The notes below the pieces were generated by a model. It saw only the letters and a list, made by a program, of their open reading frames with translations. It was not told where the DNA came from and ran no database searches. Below are positions 34,338 to 42,896 of a DNA stretch of 64,000 bases, piece after piece. The DNA is from Croceibacterium_A sp044506565 (GTDB taxonomy: Bacteria; Pseudomonadota; Alphaproteobacteria; Sphingomonadales; Sphingomonadaceae). The stretch covers positions 16,739 through 80,738 of the forward strand of contig JBIQKN010000003.1 in the NCBI GenBank assembly GCA_044506565.1, in the 5' to 3' direction. The position numbers were made by a program, and so were the translations under genes. How positions within the stretch are numbered: the stretch's first letter is position 1; each line of letters starts with the position of its first letter.

Positions 34338-36977
34338 TCAGTCGCCAAAGGTCCGTTGCCACCAGCCGCTGCGGCGTGGCCCCGCGGTCTCGGCTTCGGG
34401 CTCCGTCACGGCGTCGGCAGCCGAATCGGCAGCGGAGACGGTTTCGGCCTCCTCCGAAGGGGCGACGTCTGGCTTCTTGCGCCGCGAGCGCTTGGGTTTG
34501 GCGGGCTCCGCTTCGGGTTCGCTCTCAGCCACCGTATCGACGGTCTCGGCCGCTTCGGCAGGTGGGGCTTCGACCTCGACCGCCTTCTTGCGGCGCGAAC
34601 GGGGCTTCGGCGCGGGCTCGGGCTCGGGCTCAGCTTCCGTTGGGGGCGCCTCGGCCTCGGGCTCGGCGTCGGCCGCCTTGGACTTGCGCCTGCGGCTGCG
34701 CGGTTTCGGCGTATCCTCGCTCGCCTCCGCCTCCGGCTCAGGCTCCGGCGCGAGCTCAGCCGTAGCTTCCTCGGCTGTCGCCTCGGCCTCGTGGGCCCCT
34801 TCGAAGTCCGCCGTTTCGGTCACCGCCTCGCCGTCGGCATCGCCGTGGCGGCGGCGGCGGCGGCCGCCACGACGACGGCGCTTCTTCGGCCGTTCGCCGG
34901 GCTCGCCATCCTCGCCGCGCGGGGCCTCTTCGCGCTCGCCTTCGTCCTCTTCCGAAGTCTCGTCGGCATCGGGCTCGCGATCGTCGCGTTCTTCACGATT
35001 GCGCCCGCGGCCGCCGCGACGGCGCCGGCGACGCTTGCCCCGGCCGTCGCCTTCGGAGCGCTCCTCGCGCGCCTCTTCCTCGTCCTCGAGCTCGTCATCT
35101 TCCTCGACAACGATCTCGTCCTCCTCTTCGACGAGCGGTGCGAAGCGTGGGATCGAGGTCGGCCGCGGTCCTGTGCTGGCGACGCGCATCTTGGCGCCTT
35201 CCTGCTCGCCCTCGGGCAGGACCTCGACCTTGACGCCGTAGCGTTGCTCGATCTCGGCGAGGTCGTCGCGCTTGGCGTTGAGCAGGTACACGGCGGCTTC
35301 GGTCGAAGCGTAGAGCGTGATCACCGAGCCCTTGCCCTTGGCGGCTTCGTCCTCGATCAGGCGCAGCGCCGACAATCCGGCGCTCGACGCGGTGCGGACC
35401 AGGCCCGTGCCATCGCAGTGCGGGCAGGCGCGCGTGGTCGCCTCGAGCACGCCGGTGCGCAGCCGCTGGCGGCTCATCTCCATCAGCCCGAAGCCGGAGA
35501 TCCGTCCGACCTGGATGCGCGCGCGGTCGTTCTTGAGCGCGTCCTTCATCGCCTTCTCGACCTTCCGGATGTTCGATCCGTACTCCATGTCGATGAAGTC
35601 GATGACGATGAGCCCCGCCATGTCGCGCAGGCGCAGCTGGCGGGCGATTTCGCGCGCCGCCTCGAGGTTGGTGTTGAGCGCGGTCGCCTCGATCCCGTGC
35701 TCCTTGGTCGATCGGCCCGAGTTGATGTCGATCGAGACCAGCGCCTCGGTCGGGTTGATGACGAGGTAACCGCCGCTCTTGAGCTGCACGACCGGGTCGT
35801 ACATCGCCGAGAGCTGGTCCTCGGCGCCATAGCGCTGGAACAGCGGCACCGGGTCGGCATATTGCTTCACGCGCCGGGCGTGGCTCGGCATCAGCAGCTT
35901 CATGAACTCCTTGGCCGCGCGGTAGCCGCCTTCGCCCTCGACGACGACCTCCTCGATCTCACGATTGTAGATGTCGCGGATCGCGCGCTTCACGAGGTCC
36001 GAATCCGAGTGGATCAGCGCCGGCGCGCTCGAGGCGAGGGTCCGCTCGCGGATCTCGTCCCACAATCGCGCGAGGTAATCGAAGTCGCGCTTGATCTCGG
36101 TCTTGTTGCGCTGCAGGCCCGCGGTGCGGACGATCAGTCCCATCGACTTGGGCAGCGTCAGCTCGCTGACGATCTGCTTGAGCCGCTTGCGGTCGGTGCC
36201 GCTCGAGATCTTGCGGCTGATGCCGCCGCCGTGGCTCGAATTCGGCATCAGCACGCAATAGCGGCCGGCGAGGCTCAGGTAGGTGGTCAGCGCGGCGCCC
36301 TTGTTGCCGCGCTCTTCCTTGACCACCTGGACCAGCAGCACCTGGCGGCGCTGGATCACGTCCTGGATCTTGTAGCGCCGGCGCAGCGCCTGGCGCTTGG
36401 CGCGCAGCTCGTCCATCTCCTTCGCGCGGGCCTGGCCGCGGCCTTGCCGGCGCGAGCGGCCGCGACGCTCGCGCGGGCCGGGCTCGCCTTCCTCGTCGAC
36501 GACGATCGCGGAGTCTTCTCCCTCGTCGTCCTCGTCTCCGTTCTCGACCAGGCCGTCCTCGATCGTGGCGACGTGGTCCTTGTCGCTGGTGTCGATCTCC
36601 TCGACGTGCGGGGCCTCTTCGTCATCGCCCTCGTCGCTCTCGAAGTCGTCCTCGTCCTCATCGGCGCGAAGCGCTGCCTCTTCCTCGGCGTGTGCCTGCT
36701 CTTCGGCAAGCAGCGCCGCACGGTCGGCCGCCGGGATCTGGTAATAGTCGGGATGAATTTCGCTGAAGGCGAGAAAACCGTGACGGTTGCCGCCGAAATC
36801 GACGAACGCTGCCTGCAGCGACGGTTCGACTCGGGTTACCTTGGCGAGGTAGATATTGCCCTTGATCTGCTTGTGTTCGGCAGACTCGAAATCGAATTCC
36901 TCAATTCGGTTGCCCTTGAGCACCGCCACCCGCGTTTCTTCCGGGTGGCGCGCATCGATCAGCATGCGCGTTGCCAT
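34338..36977 (-). CDS. rne: ribonuclease E
   Basis: 879 residues from MATRMLIDARHPEET. The S1 domain is split by a long charged insert (about residues 90-205, acidic DEDEDDFESDEGDDEE then basic RERRGRSRRQGRGQ), as in other alphaproteobacterial RNase E. The catalytic DNase I-like core has YLVINPTEALVSIDINSGRST and AGLIVIDFIDME, with the zinc-link CPHCDGTG. The C-terminal 300 residues are low-complexity, alternating acidic runs with RRRRGGRGRN and KPRSRRRKSK blocks, fitting a degradosome and RNA-binding scaffold. It begins mRNA decay and rRNA maturation. The gene runs divergently from the amidase across a 441-base gap. Confidence 0.94.
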   Translation of the reverse strand: MATRMLIDARHPEETRVAVLKGNRIEEFDFESAEHKQIKGNIYLAKVTRVEPSLQAAFVDFGGNRHGFLAFSEIHPDYYQIPAADRAALLAEEQAHAEEEAALRADEDEDDFESDEGDDEEAPHVEEIDTSDKDHVATIEDGLVENGDEDDEGEDSAIVVDEEGEPGPRERRGRSRRQGRGQARAKEMDELRAKRQALRRRYKIQDVIQRRQVLLVQVVKEERGNKGAALTTYLSLAGRYCVLMPNSSHGGGISRKISSGTDRKRLKQIVSELTLPKSMGLIVRTAGLQRNKTEIKRDFDYLARLWDEIRERTLASSAPALIHSDSDLVKRAIRDIYNREIEEVVVEGEGGYRAAKEFMKLLMPSHARRVKQYADPVPLFQRYGAEDQLSAMYDPVVQLKSGGYLVINPTEALVSIDINSGRSTKEHGIEATALNTNLEAAREIARQLRLRDMAGLIVIDFIDMEYGSNIRKVEKAMKDALKNDRARIQVGRISGFGLMEMSRQRLRTGVLEATTRACPHCDGTGLVRTASSAGLSALRLIEDEAAKGKGSVITLYASTEAAVYLLNAKRDDLAEIEQRYGVKVEVLPEGEQEGAKMRVASTGPRPTSIPRFAPLVEEEDEIVVEEDDELEDEEEAREERSEGDGRGKRRRRRRGGRGRNREERDDREPDADETSEEDEGEREEAPRGEDGEPGERPKKRRRRGGRRRRRHGDADGEAVTETADFEGAHEAEATAEEATAELAPEPEPEAEASEDTPKPRSRRRKSKAADAEPEAEAPPTEAEPEPEPAPKPRSRRKKAVEVEAPPAEAAETVDTVAESEPEAEPAKPKRSRRKKPDVAPSEEAETVSAADSAADAVTEPEAETAGPRRSGWWQRTFGD

Positions 36978-37418
36978 TGAATAGTCTCCGGGCGCGTGCG
37001 GCATCCTTGCTCTGAACCCTAAGGAACAGGCAGGCAGCCGGGACGCGCCGATCTGTGTGGTTTCCGCCGCAGGAGCGAGCGGAGAATGGATAGGCGCGGC
37101 CGGCAACAAGGCCGGAAACGCCGCGGAATGTGTCTGCCGGAATGCGAAGGCGCGGGGACACTGACCGCGCGGGGGCTGTCGCCGCGACGCAACCGTCCGG
37201 TTGCGAGTTGGCGAAATGGCCTTGGCTTCTCATTCGGGCATCAACCTGCAAGCATGTCCGGAGCTTCCGAGAGGAACTCCGGCGGAGCCGGTACGGCCGG
37301 ATCTAGTACCCGGTGACCGGACGCGGGTTTGCTAGCATCGGGGGACAGCCTCGGCAACCTTATTGCGCCGTCGAGCAAAAAACCCCTTGGTTCGGGGGGC
37401 ACCCCGCCGGTAACCACG
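36978..37418. other. 441-base divergent intergenic region between rne and the amidase gene
   Basis: No convincing gene is visible. It should hold the promoters of rne (leftward, probably with a long leader) and of the amidase (rightward). A near-perfect hairpin, CCGGAGCTTCC-GAGA-GGAACTCCGG, spans about 37258-37282. There is a short A-run near 37376 and clear local GC variation. I could not assign promoter boxes with confidence. Confidence 0.6.
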
Positions 37419-38312
37419 ATGGGAATGCCTTACCGACTGCAGCTTGCGCTCGTGTTCGTCGCGCCCGTGATGCTCATGGTGGCACTTTACGGGCTGGGCC
37501 TCGCGCTGGGCGTCGAGGCGCCGCTGCTGGGGCGCGGCTATGTAATCCGGGTCGATCTCCCCGACCCCCGCGCCGGTGTCGGATTGCCTCCGGTCGAGGG
37601 GCCGCAGGATCCGGGCCGCCCGCTGATCGTGATCGACGCCGGGCACGGGGGGCACGATCCGGGCGCGAGCGGCACGGGGCCGCTCGCAGGCACCAAGGAA
37701 AAGACCCTGGCGCTCGGCCTGGCCCGCGCGCTCCGAGAGGAGCTCCTGCGCGGAGGCGGCGTGCGCGTGGCGATGACCCGCGACGACGACCGTTTCCTCG
37801 CGCTCGAGGAGCGGGCCGAGATCGCCCGGGCCCTTGGCGCGGACCTGTTCCTCTCGATCCACGCCGATTCGGCGGGCGAGAAGTCGGGCATCAGCGGGGC
37901 CAGCGTCTATACCCTGTCGGCCCGGGCTTCGAGCGAGGCCGCGGCGCGGTTTGCTGCGCGCGAGAACAGTGCCGACACGGTCAACGGGGTCAGCCTCGCG
38001 GGACGGGATGAGAACGTAAACGCGATCCTCGTCGAGCTGTCGCAACGCCGGACACAGGAGCAATCCGACCAGTTCGCCTCGCTGATCCTTCGCGAAGGCG
38101 AAAGCGTGCTCGCTTTCCACCCGCAGGCCAGGCGATCGGCGGCGCTCGTCGTGCTGCGCGCGCCCGACGTGCCCTCGGCGCTGTTCGAAGCCGGCTTCAT
38201 CTCCAACCCGGAGGACGCCGAACGCCTGGCATCGCCGGAAGGGCAGGGCCGCTTCGCCGAGGCCATGGCGCGCGCCGTCCGGATCTATTTCGCGCGGCAG
38301 GCGAACCTCTAG
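37419..38312 (+). CDS. N-acetylmuramoyl-L-alanine amidase (Amidase_3)
   Basis: 297 residues. An N-terminal membrane-anchoring or signal helix (LQLALVFVAPVMLMVALYGLGLAL) is followed by the zinc-dependent amidase domain: IVIDAGHGGHDPGASG, DLFLSIHADSAGEK and a catalytic glutamate in SALFEAGFISNPEDAERL. The enzyme cleaves the peptide stem from peptidoglycan and is needed for daughter-cell separation. No AMIN domain is visible. The upstream start used here is the ATG at 37419. The next gene is PBP1A, so the pair is a cell-wall unit. Confidence 0.92.
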   Translation: MGMPYRLQLALVFVAPVMLMVALYGLGLALGVEAPLLGRGYVIRVDLPDPRAGVGLPPVEGPQDPGRPLIVIDAGHGGHDPGASGTGPLAGTKEKTLALGLARALREELLRGGGVRVAMTRDDDRFLALEERAEIARALGADLFLSIHADSAGEKSGISGASVYTLSARASSEAAARFAARENSADTVNGVSLAGRDENVNAILVELSQRRTQEQSDQFASLILREGESVLAFHPQARRSAALVVLRAPDVPSALFEAGFISNPEDAERLASPEGQGRFAEAMARAVRIYFARQANL

Positions 38313-38390
38313 GGCCCCGGGGACCCCGGGGTGAATTTGATCGCATCGTTCTGGCGCGCGGAGGAATCGCCGTGCTAAAGGCGCGCCGAC

Positions 38391-40916
38391 ATGGCTGAAA
38401 CAGATCAGACCGCCGGCGAATCGTTCACCTATCGCATCCGCCGCGAGGCGCGAGGAGCGCTCGACTGGTATCGCGAAGCCTGGCGCGAGAAGCGCTGGGT
38501 TCGCTGGGCGTCCTGGGCGGCACTGGCGTTAGCCTTGCTTTGGGCGCTCGTCTGGTTCCTGCTCGCGCGGGGCTTGCCCGACGCGAAAACGCTGCTCGAC
38601 TACGAGCCGCCGCTGCCGACGATGGTGCGCGGGGCAGACGGGGAAATCGTTCATTCCTACGCGCGCGAACGGCGCGTCCAGCTCCAGTACAAGGATTTCC
38701 CTGCGCAGCTGGTGAATGCCTACACCTCGGCCGAGGACGAGACCTTCTGGACCCACGGCGGGATCGACATCACCGGCACGTTGAACGCGGTGTTCGACTA
38801 CGCGACCAAGCTCGGCTCCGGCCAGCGGGCCGTCGGCGGCTCGACCATCACGCAGCAGGTCGCGAAGAACATCCTGCTCGGCAACGAGTACTCGATCACC
38901 CGCAAGCTCAAGGAAATGATCCTCGCCCGCCGCATCGAGAGCGTGCTGAGCAAGCGCGAGATCATGGAGCTCTATCTCAACGAGATCCCCCTCGGCCGTC
39001 GCAGCTTCGGCGTGCAGGCGGCGAGCCGGGCCTATTTCAACCGCGACGTCGGCGAGCTTGAGCTGCACCAGATGGCGTACCTCGCGATCCTGCCCAAAGC
39101 GCCCGAGCGCTACGGTCGCGCCCGCTATGCCGACGAAGCTCTCGCCCGGCGGAACTTCGTGCTCGACGTGATGGCCGAAAACGGCCACGTCACCGAGGCG
39201 CAGGCGGCGGCGGCGAAGGCCATGCCGCTGGGGTTGATCACCCAGCAGCCCGAAGTGCGCTCGGCCGACGCGGGCTACTTCCTCGAAGAAGTCCGGCGCC
39301 GTCTCATCGAACGCTATGGAGAGCAGGCCGAAGATGGGCCGCACAGCGTTTACGCCGGCGGGCTGTGGGTCCGCACCTCGCTCGACACTGAAATGCAGAG
39401 CGCCGCGCGCAACGCGCTGCGCGCCGGGCTCATACGTTTCTCCGGCGGGCGGGCCTGGCACGGGCCGATCGCGACGATCGATCCCGACAACGGCGATCTG
39501 ACCGAGCAGCTGGCCTCGACCAACATCGGCATCAGCTATCTCGACTGGCGCGTCGGCGTCGTCGTGGCGCGCAGCGGCGCCTCGGCGACGATCGGGTTTG
39601 CCAACGGTGAAGAGGCCCCGCTCGTCGGCCTGCCCGACGCGATCAAGGTCGGTGACGTCACCGCGGTGGCGCCGAGCGGCAACGCCTGGGCGGTGCGCAC
39701 GGTGCCCGAAGTGCAAGGCGGCTTCCTGGCGATGGACCCTAATACCGGCCGCGTCCTCGCCATGCAGGGCGGCTTCGACTTCCGCCTGAGCGACTTCAAC
39801 CGGTCCACGCAGGCGCTGCGTCAGCCCGGCTCGACGATCAAGCCGTTCGTCTATGCCACGGGCCTGGACCAGGGGATGACCCCGGCGACGATGATCCCCG
39901 ACCAGACCTACTGCGTCTACCAGGGCGCCAACCTGGGCGAGAAGTGCTTCCGCAACTTCGGCGGCGGCGGCGGCGGCGAGCACACGATGCGTTGGGGGCT
40001 CGAGCAGTCGCGCAACCTGATGACCGTGCACATCGCGGCGGACGCCGGGATGGAGAACGTCAACAACACGTTCGAGCGCGTCGGCATCGGTCGGTACGAA
40101 AACTACCTGTCGTTCGCGCTCGGCGCGGGCGAAACGACGGTGCTCCGGATGGTCAACGCCTACGCCGCGCTGGTCAACAACGGCCTGCAGCACACGCCGA
40201 CGCTGATCGACTACGTCCAGGATCGTCGCGGCAAGGTCATCTGGCGTGCCGACCAGCGCGAGTGCACCGGTTGCAACATGGACCAGTGGGACGGCAAGCC
40301 GATGCCCCGGCTGCGCGAGCAGGGCCGCCAGGTGATGGACGCGCGCACGGCCTACCAGGTCACCCACATGCTCGAGGGCGTGGTCCAGCGGGGCACGGCG
40401 ACCACGCTGCGCGATCTCGGGATGCCGCTGTTCGGCAAGACCGGCACCACGACCGGCCCCACGGACGTGTGGTTCGTCGGCGGTTCGCCCGACATCGTCG
40501 GCGGGGTCTACATCGGCTATGACCAGCCTCGCAGCCTCGGCGGCTGGGCCCAGGGCGGACGGGTCGCGGCGCCGATCTTCAAGCAGTTCGTGCAGGAGAC
40601 CCGGTCCAAGTGGACGGGACGCCAGTTCCTCGCGCCGGAGGGTGTGCGCATGGTCCGCATCGACCGGCGCAGCGGCAACCGCGTGTTCGACGGCTGGCCG
40701 ACCGACGAGCCGCAGGCGGCCGTCATCTGGGAGGCGTTCAAGCCCGACACCGAGCCCAGGCGCACGCGGCGGCAGGACGAAACGGACCAGCTCCGCGAGC
40801 TGGTCCTCGCGCACTTGCGCGGCGGGGCCGGGGCGGGGGCTTCCGCGCAGAACCCGGCGGACGCCGAGGGTGCGCAGCAGACCGACTTCGTCGAGGAAAG
40901 CGGCGGCATCTACTAG
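38391..40916 (+). CDS. mrcA: penicillin-binding protein 1A
   Basis: 841 residues. A cytoplasmic start and one membrane helix (about 45-65) are followed by the GT51 transglycosylase with SAEDETFWTHGGID and GGSTITQQVAKNIL. An OB-like insert comes next, then the transpeptidase with catalytic serine in QPGSTIKPFVYA, SRN in EQSRNLMT and KTGT in FGKTGTTTGPTDVWFVGG. The C-terminal tail is proline- and glycine-rich. It is a bifunctional peptidoglycan synthase anchored in the inner membrane. It lies 78 bases after the amidase gene, which suits shared cell-wall function. Confidence 0.96.
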   Translation: MAETDQTAGESFTYRIRREARGALDWYREAWREKRWVRWASWAALALALLWALVWFLLARGLPDAKTLLDYEPPLPTMVRGADGEIVHSYARERRVQLQYKDFPAQLVNAYTSAEDETFWTHGGIDITGTLNAVFDYATKLGSGQRAVGGSTITQQVAKNILLGNEYSITRKLKEMILARRIESVLSKREIMELYLNEIPLGRRSFGVQAASRAYFNRDVGELELHQMAYLAILPKAPERYGRARYADEALARRNFVLDVMAENGHVTEAQAAAAKAMPLGLITQQPEVRSADAGYFLEEVRRRLIERYGEQAEDGPHSVYAGGLWVRTSLDTEMQSAARNALRAGLIRFSGGRAWHGPIATIDPDNGDLTEQLASTNIGISYLDWRVGVVVARSGASATIGFANGEEAPLVGLPDAIKVGDVTAVAPSGNAWAVRTVPEVQGGFLAMDPNTGRVLAMQGGFDFRLSDFNRSTQALRQPGSTIKPFVYATGLDQGMTPATMIPDQTYCVYQGANLGEKCFRNFGGGGGGEHTMRWGLEQSRNLMTVHIAADAGMENVNNTFERVGIGRYENYLSFALGAGETTVLRMVNAYAALVNNGLQHTPTLIDYVQDRRGKVIWRADQRECTGCNMDQWDGKPMPRLREQGRQVMDARTAYQVTHMLEGVVQRGTATTLRDLGMPLFGKTGTTTGPTDVWFVGGSPDIVGGVYIGYDQPRSLGGWAQGGRVAAPIFKQFVQETRSKWTGRQFLAPEGVRMVRIDRRSGNRVFDGWPTDEPQAAVIWEAFKPDTEPRRTRRQDETDQLRELVLAHLRGGAGAGASAQNPADAEGAQQTDFVEESGGIY

Positions 40917-40936
40917 GTCCGGCGGCGGCGCTGCGC

Positions 40937-40956
40937 GACAATTGTCCATATGGACT
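40937..40956 (+). promoter_or_regulatory. two overlapping palindromes before the peroxiredoxin gene
   Basis: GACAATTGTC (40937-40946) and GTCCATATGGAC (40945-40956) are both perfect and share two bases. They lie about 30-50 bases before the chosen start at 40986, in a locally AT-rich patch. They could be an operator or be part of a promoter; no regulator is known. Confidence 0.35.
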
Positions 40957-40985
40957 TTGTCCGGTCGCCATGCATAATCCTGCGC

Positions 40986-41531
40986 ATGACGAAACGCCCG
41001 CTGATGCTCGCCGCGGCGGTGGCCGCGCTCTTCGCAATGCCCGCGAACGCCGCGCTCGAGGAGGGGCAGCACGTCCCCTCGCTCGTAACGCAGGGGGCAC
41101 TCGACGGCAGGGCTTTTCCCTTCAACCTGCAGCAGGCGCTGCGAGACGGGCCCGTCGTGCTTTATTTCTTCCCCAAGGCCAACACTCCGGGGTGCAACCT
41201 CGAGGCCAAGGCCTTTGCCGAGAAGATTGACGATTTCCGGCGCGCCGGCGCGCAGGTAGTCGGCATGTCGGGCGACACTCTCGAAGACCTGTCGGAATTC
41301 TCCAAGAAGGAATGCGCCGGCAAGTTCCCCGTCGCGCGCGCAACCCCGGCGACGATCCAGGCTTTCGACGTCCCGCTCGAGTTCAACGGCCAGCGCAACG
41401 AGAACCTGGCCAGCCGCACGTCCTACGTCATCGCGCCCAACGGCGAGATCGTGCTGGTCCACTCGGACAACGACTGGAGCGAACACGTCACGCGCACTCT
41501 AACCGCGGTCCAGGCCCTCAGGGCCTCGTAG
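40986..41531 (+). CDS. exported peroxiredoxin
   Basis: 181 residues. The start at 40986 gives a good signal peptide ending at MPANAALEE; a start at 40950 would add twelve residues. The thioredoxin-fold peroxidase has VVLYFFPKANTPGCNLEA, with the peroxidatic cysteine in TPGC, then VVGMSGDTLEDLSEFSKKECAGKFPV and a late TSYVIAPNGEIVLVH. It belongs with BCP/PrxQ proteins. The usual second cysteine of the PrxQ pair, five residues on, is not present; another cysteine is found in KKECAGK. It should reduce peroxides in the periplasm. Confidence 0.86.
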   Translation: MTKRPLMLAAAVAALFAMPANAALEEGQHVPSLVTQGALDGRAFPFNLQQALRDGPVVLYFFPKANTPGCNLEAKAFAEKIDDFRRAGAQVVGMSGDTLEDLSEFSKKECAGKFPVARATPATIQAFDVPLEFNGQRNENLASRTSYVIAPNGEIVLVHSDNDWSEHVTRTLTAVQALRAS

Positions 41532-41537
41532 CACCCC

Positions 41538-41615
41538 GTCATCCCGGCGAAAGCCGGGGCCGCATTCCGCATGCGCTGCGCCGGTGCCATACGATCCCTG
41601 TTTTCGCAGGGATGA
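41538..41615. repeat. bipartite REP-type hairpin pair
   Basis: CCCGGCGAAAGCCGGG (41543-41558) and ATCCCTGTTTTCGCAGGGAT (41594-41613) form two stems, and the outer CGTCAT and ATGATGG continue as an inverted pair. This is the double-hairpin form of dispersed intergenic repeats. It lies between the peroxiredoxin and prfB genes and may act as a terminator. Confidence 0.7.
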
Positions 41616-41685
41616 TGGCGTTCTCGCCACTTCCCCTGACAACCGCCCTGCGCTAGGGCGCACCGCTTTCCACGGAGACCTAACC

Positions 41686-42813
41686 ATGCGTGCCGAAGGG
41701 CAGGCCCATATCGACCGGATCGAGGCGGCGCTGGCGCTCGTGCGCCGCTCGCTCGACTGGGACCGCGCGGTGCGCCGCCTCGACGAACTCAACGCGCGGG
41801 TCGAGGACCCGACGTTGTGGGACAATCCCAAGCAGGCCGAGGAAGTCATGCGCGAGCGCCGCCGGCTCGAGGCGGCGATCGGCACGGTCAACGAGATCAC
41901 GCGCGAGATGGGCGACGCGGTCGAGTTCATCGAGCTGGGCGAGGCCGAGGGCGACGATGCTGTCGTCGCAGAGGGGTTGCAGACGCTCGAAAAGCTTGCC
42001 GAGCGGGCCGACGCCGACAAGGTCCAGGCGCTGCTCGGCGGCGAGGCCGACGGCAACGACACCTACCTCGAAATCCACGCCGGCGCCGGCGGCACCGAGA
42101 GCCAGGACTGGGCCGAGATGCTGCTGCGGATGTACAGCCGCTGGGCCGAGCGCAAGGGCTACAAGGTCGAGGTCGTCGAGTACGGCGCGGGCGAGCAGGC
42201 CGGGATCAAGTCGGCCACGCTGCTGATCAAGGGCGAGAACGCCTACGGCTACGCCAAGACCGAGAGCGGCGTGCACCGGCTGGTGCGCATCAGCCCCTAC
42301 GACAGCTCGGCGCGGCGGCACACGAGCTTCAGCTCGGTGTGGGTCTATCCGGTGATCGACGACAACATCGAGATCGAGATCAACGAGGGCGACCTCAGGA
42401 TCGACACCTACCGCTCCTCGGGCGCGGGCGGGCAGCACATCAACACTACCGACTCCGCGGTCCGCATCACCCACCTGCCGACCGGGATCGTCGTCGCCAG
42501 CCAGAACGACCGCAGCCAGCACAAGAACCGCGCCACCGCGATGAACATGCTCAAGGCGCGGCTCTACGAAGCCGAGCTGGCCAAGCGTGAGGCGGTGGCG
42601 GGCAGTGAGTACGAGGCCAAGAGCGAGATCGGCTGGGGCCACCAGATCCGCAGCTACGTCCTGCAACCGTACCAGCTGGTCAAGGATCTGCGCACGGGCG
42701 TCACCTCGACCAGCCCCGGCGACGTGCTCGACGGCGAGCTCGACGACTTCATCGCCGCCGCGCTGGCGCAGCGGGTGACCGGGGAAAAGGTCGAAGTCGA
42801 GGACGTCGAGTAG
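41686..42813 (+). CDS. prfB: peptide chain release factor 2
   Basis: 375 residues, starting at the ATG after CACGGAGACC. The catalytic GGQ motif lies in RSSGAGGQHINTTDSAVRITHLPTG. The stop-codon recognition loop reads SPY (RISPYDSSARRHTSF) where E. coli RF2 has SPF, a conservative change that I believe is usual in this group. The protein releases peptides at UGA and UAA. There is no in-frame stop or sign of the +1 programmed frameshift that regulates E. coli prfB. Confidence 0.96.
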   Translation: MRAEGQAHIDRIEAALALVRRSLDWDRAVRRLDELNARVEDPTLWDNPKQAEEVMRERRRLEAAIGTVNEITREMGDAVEFIELGEAEGDDAVVAEGLQTLEKLAERADADKVQALLGGEADGNDTYLEIHAGAGGTESQDWAEMLLRMYSRWAERKGYKVEVVEYGAGEQAGIKSATLLIKGENAYGYAKTESGVHRLVRISPYDSSARRHTSFSSVWVYPVIDDNIEIEINEGDLRIDTYRSSGAGGQHINTTDSAVRITHLPTGIVVASQNDRSQHKNRATAMNMLKARLYEAELAKREAVAGSEYEAKSEIGWGHQIRSYVLQPYQLVKDLRTGVTSTSPGDVLDGELDDFIAAALAQRVTGEKVEVEDVE

Positions 42814-42896
42814 CGCTTCCGCGAACCGGCCGCCGCGTTTCGCCGGCTGGTCATCGCGCGGCCTTCCCGTTACGCTTCAGGCGGGAAGGGGGCACC

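Noticed and set aside
33819..36980. A 1053-residue open frame on the plus strand
   Set aside because: It runs opposite RNase E and the nucleotidyltransferase; composition is that of a shadow frame.
38529..41486. A 985-residue open frame on the minus strand
   Set aside because: It is antisense to PBP1A and the peroxiredoxin, which are clearly real; there is no recognisable motif.
41686..42813. A programmed frameshift in prfB
   Set aside because: The frame is continuous from the start codon through the GGQ motif with no in-frame TGA, so the E. coli type of autoregulation is not seen.
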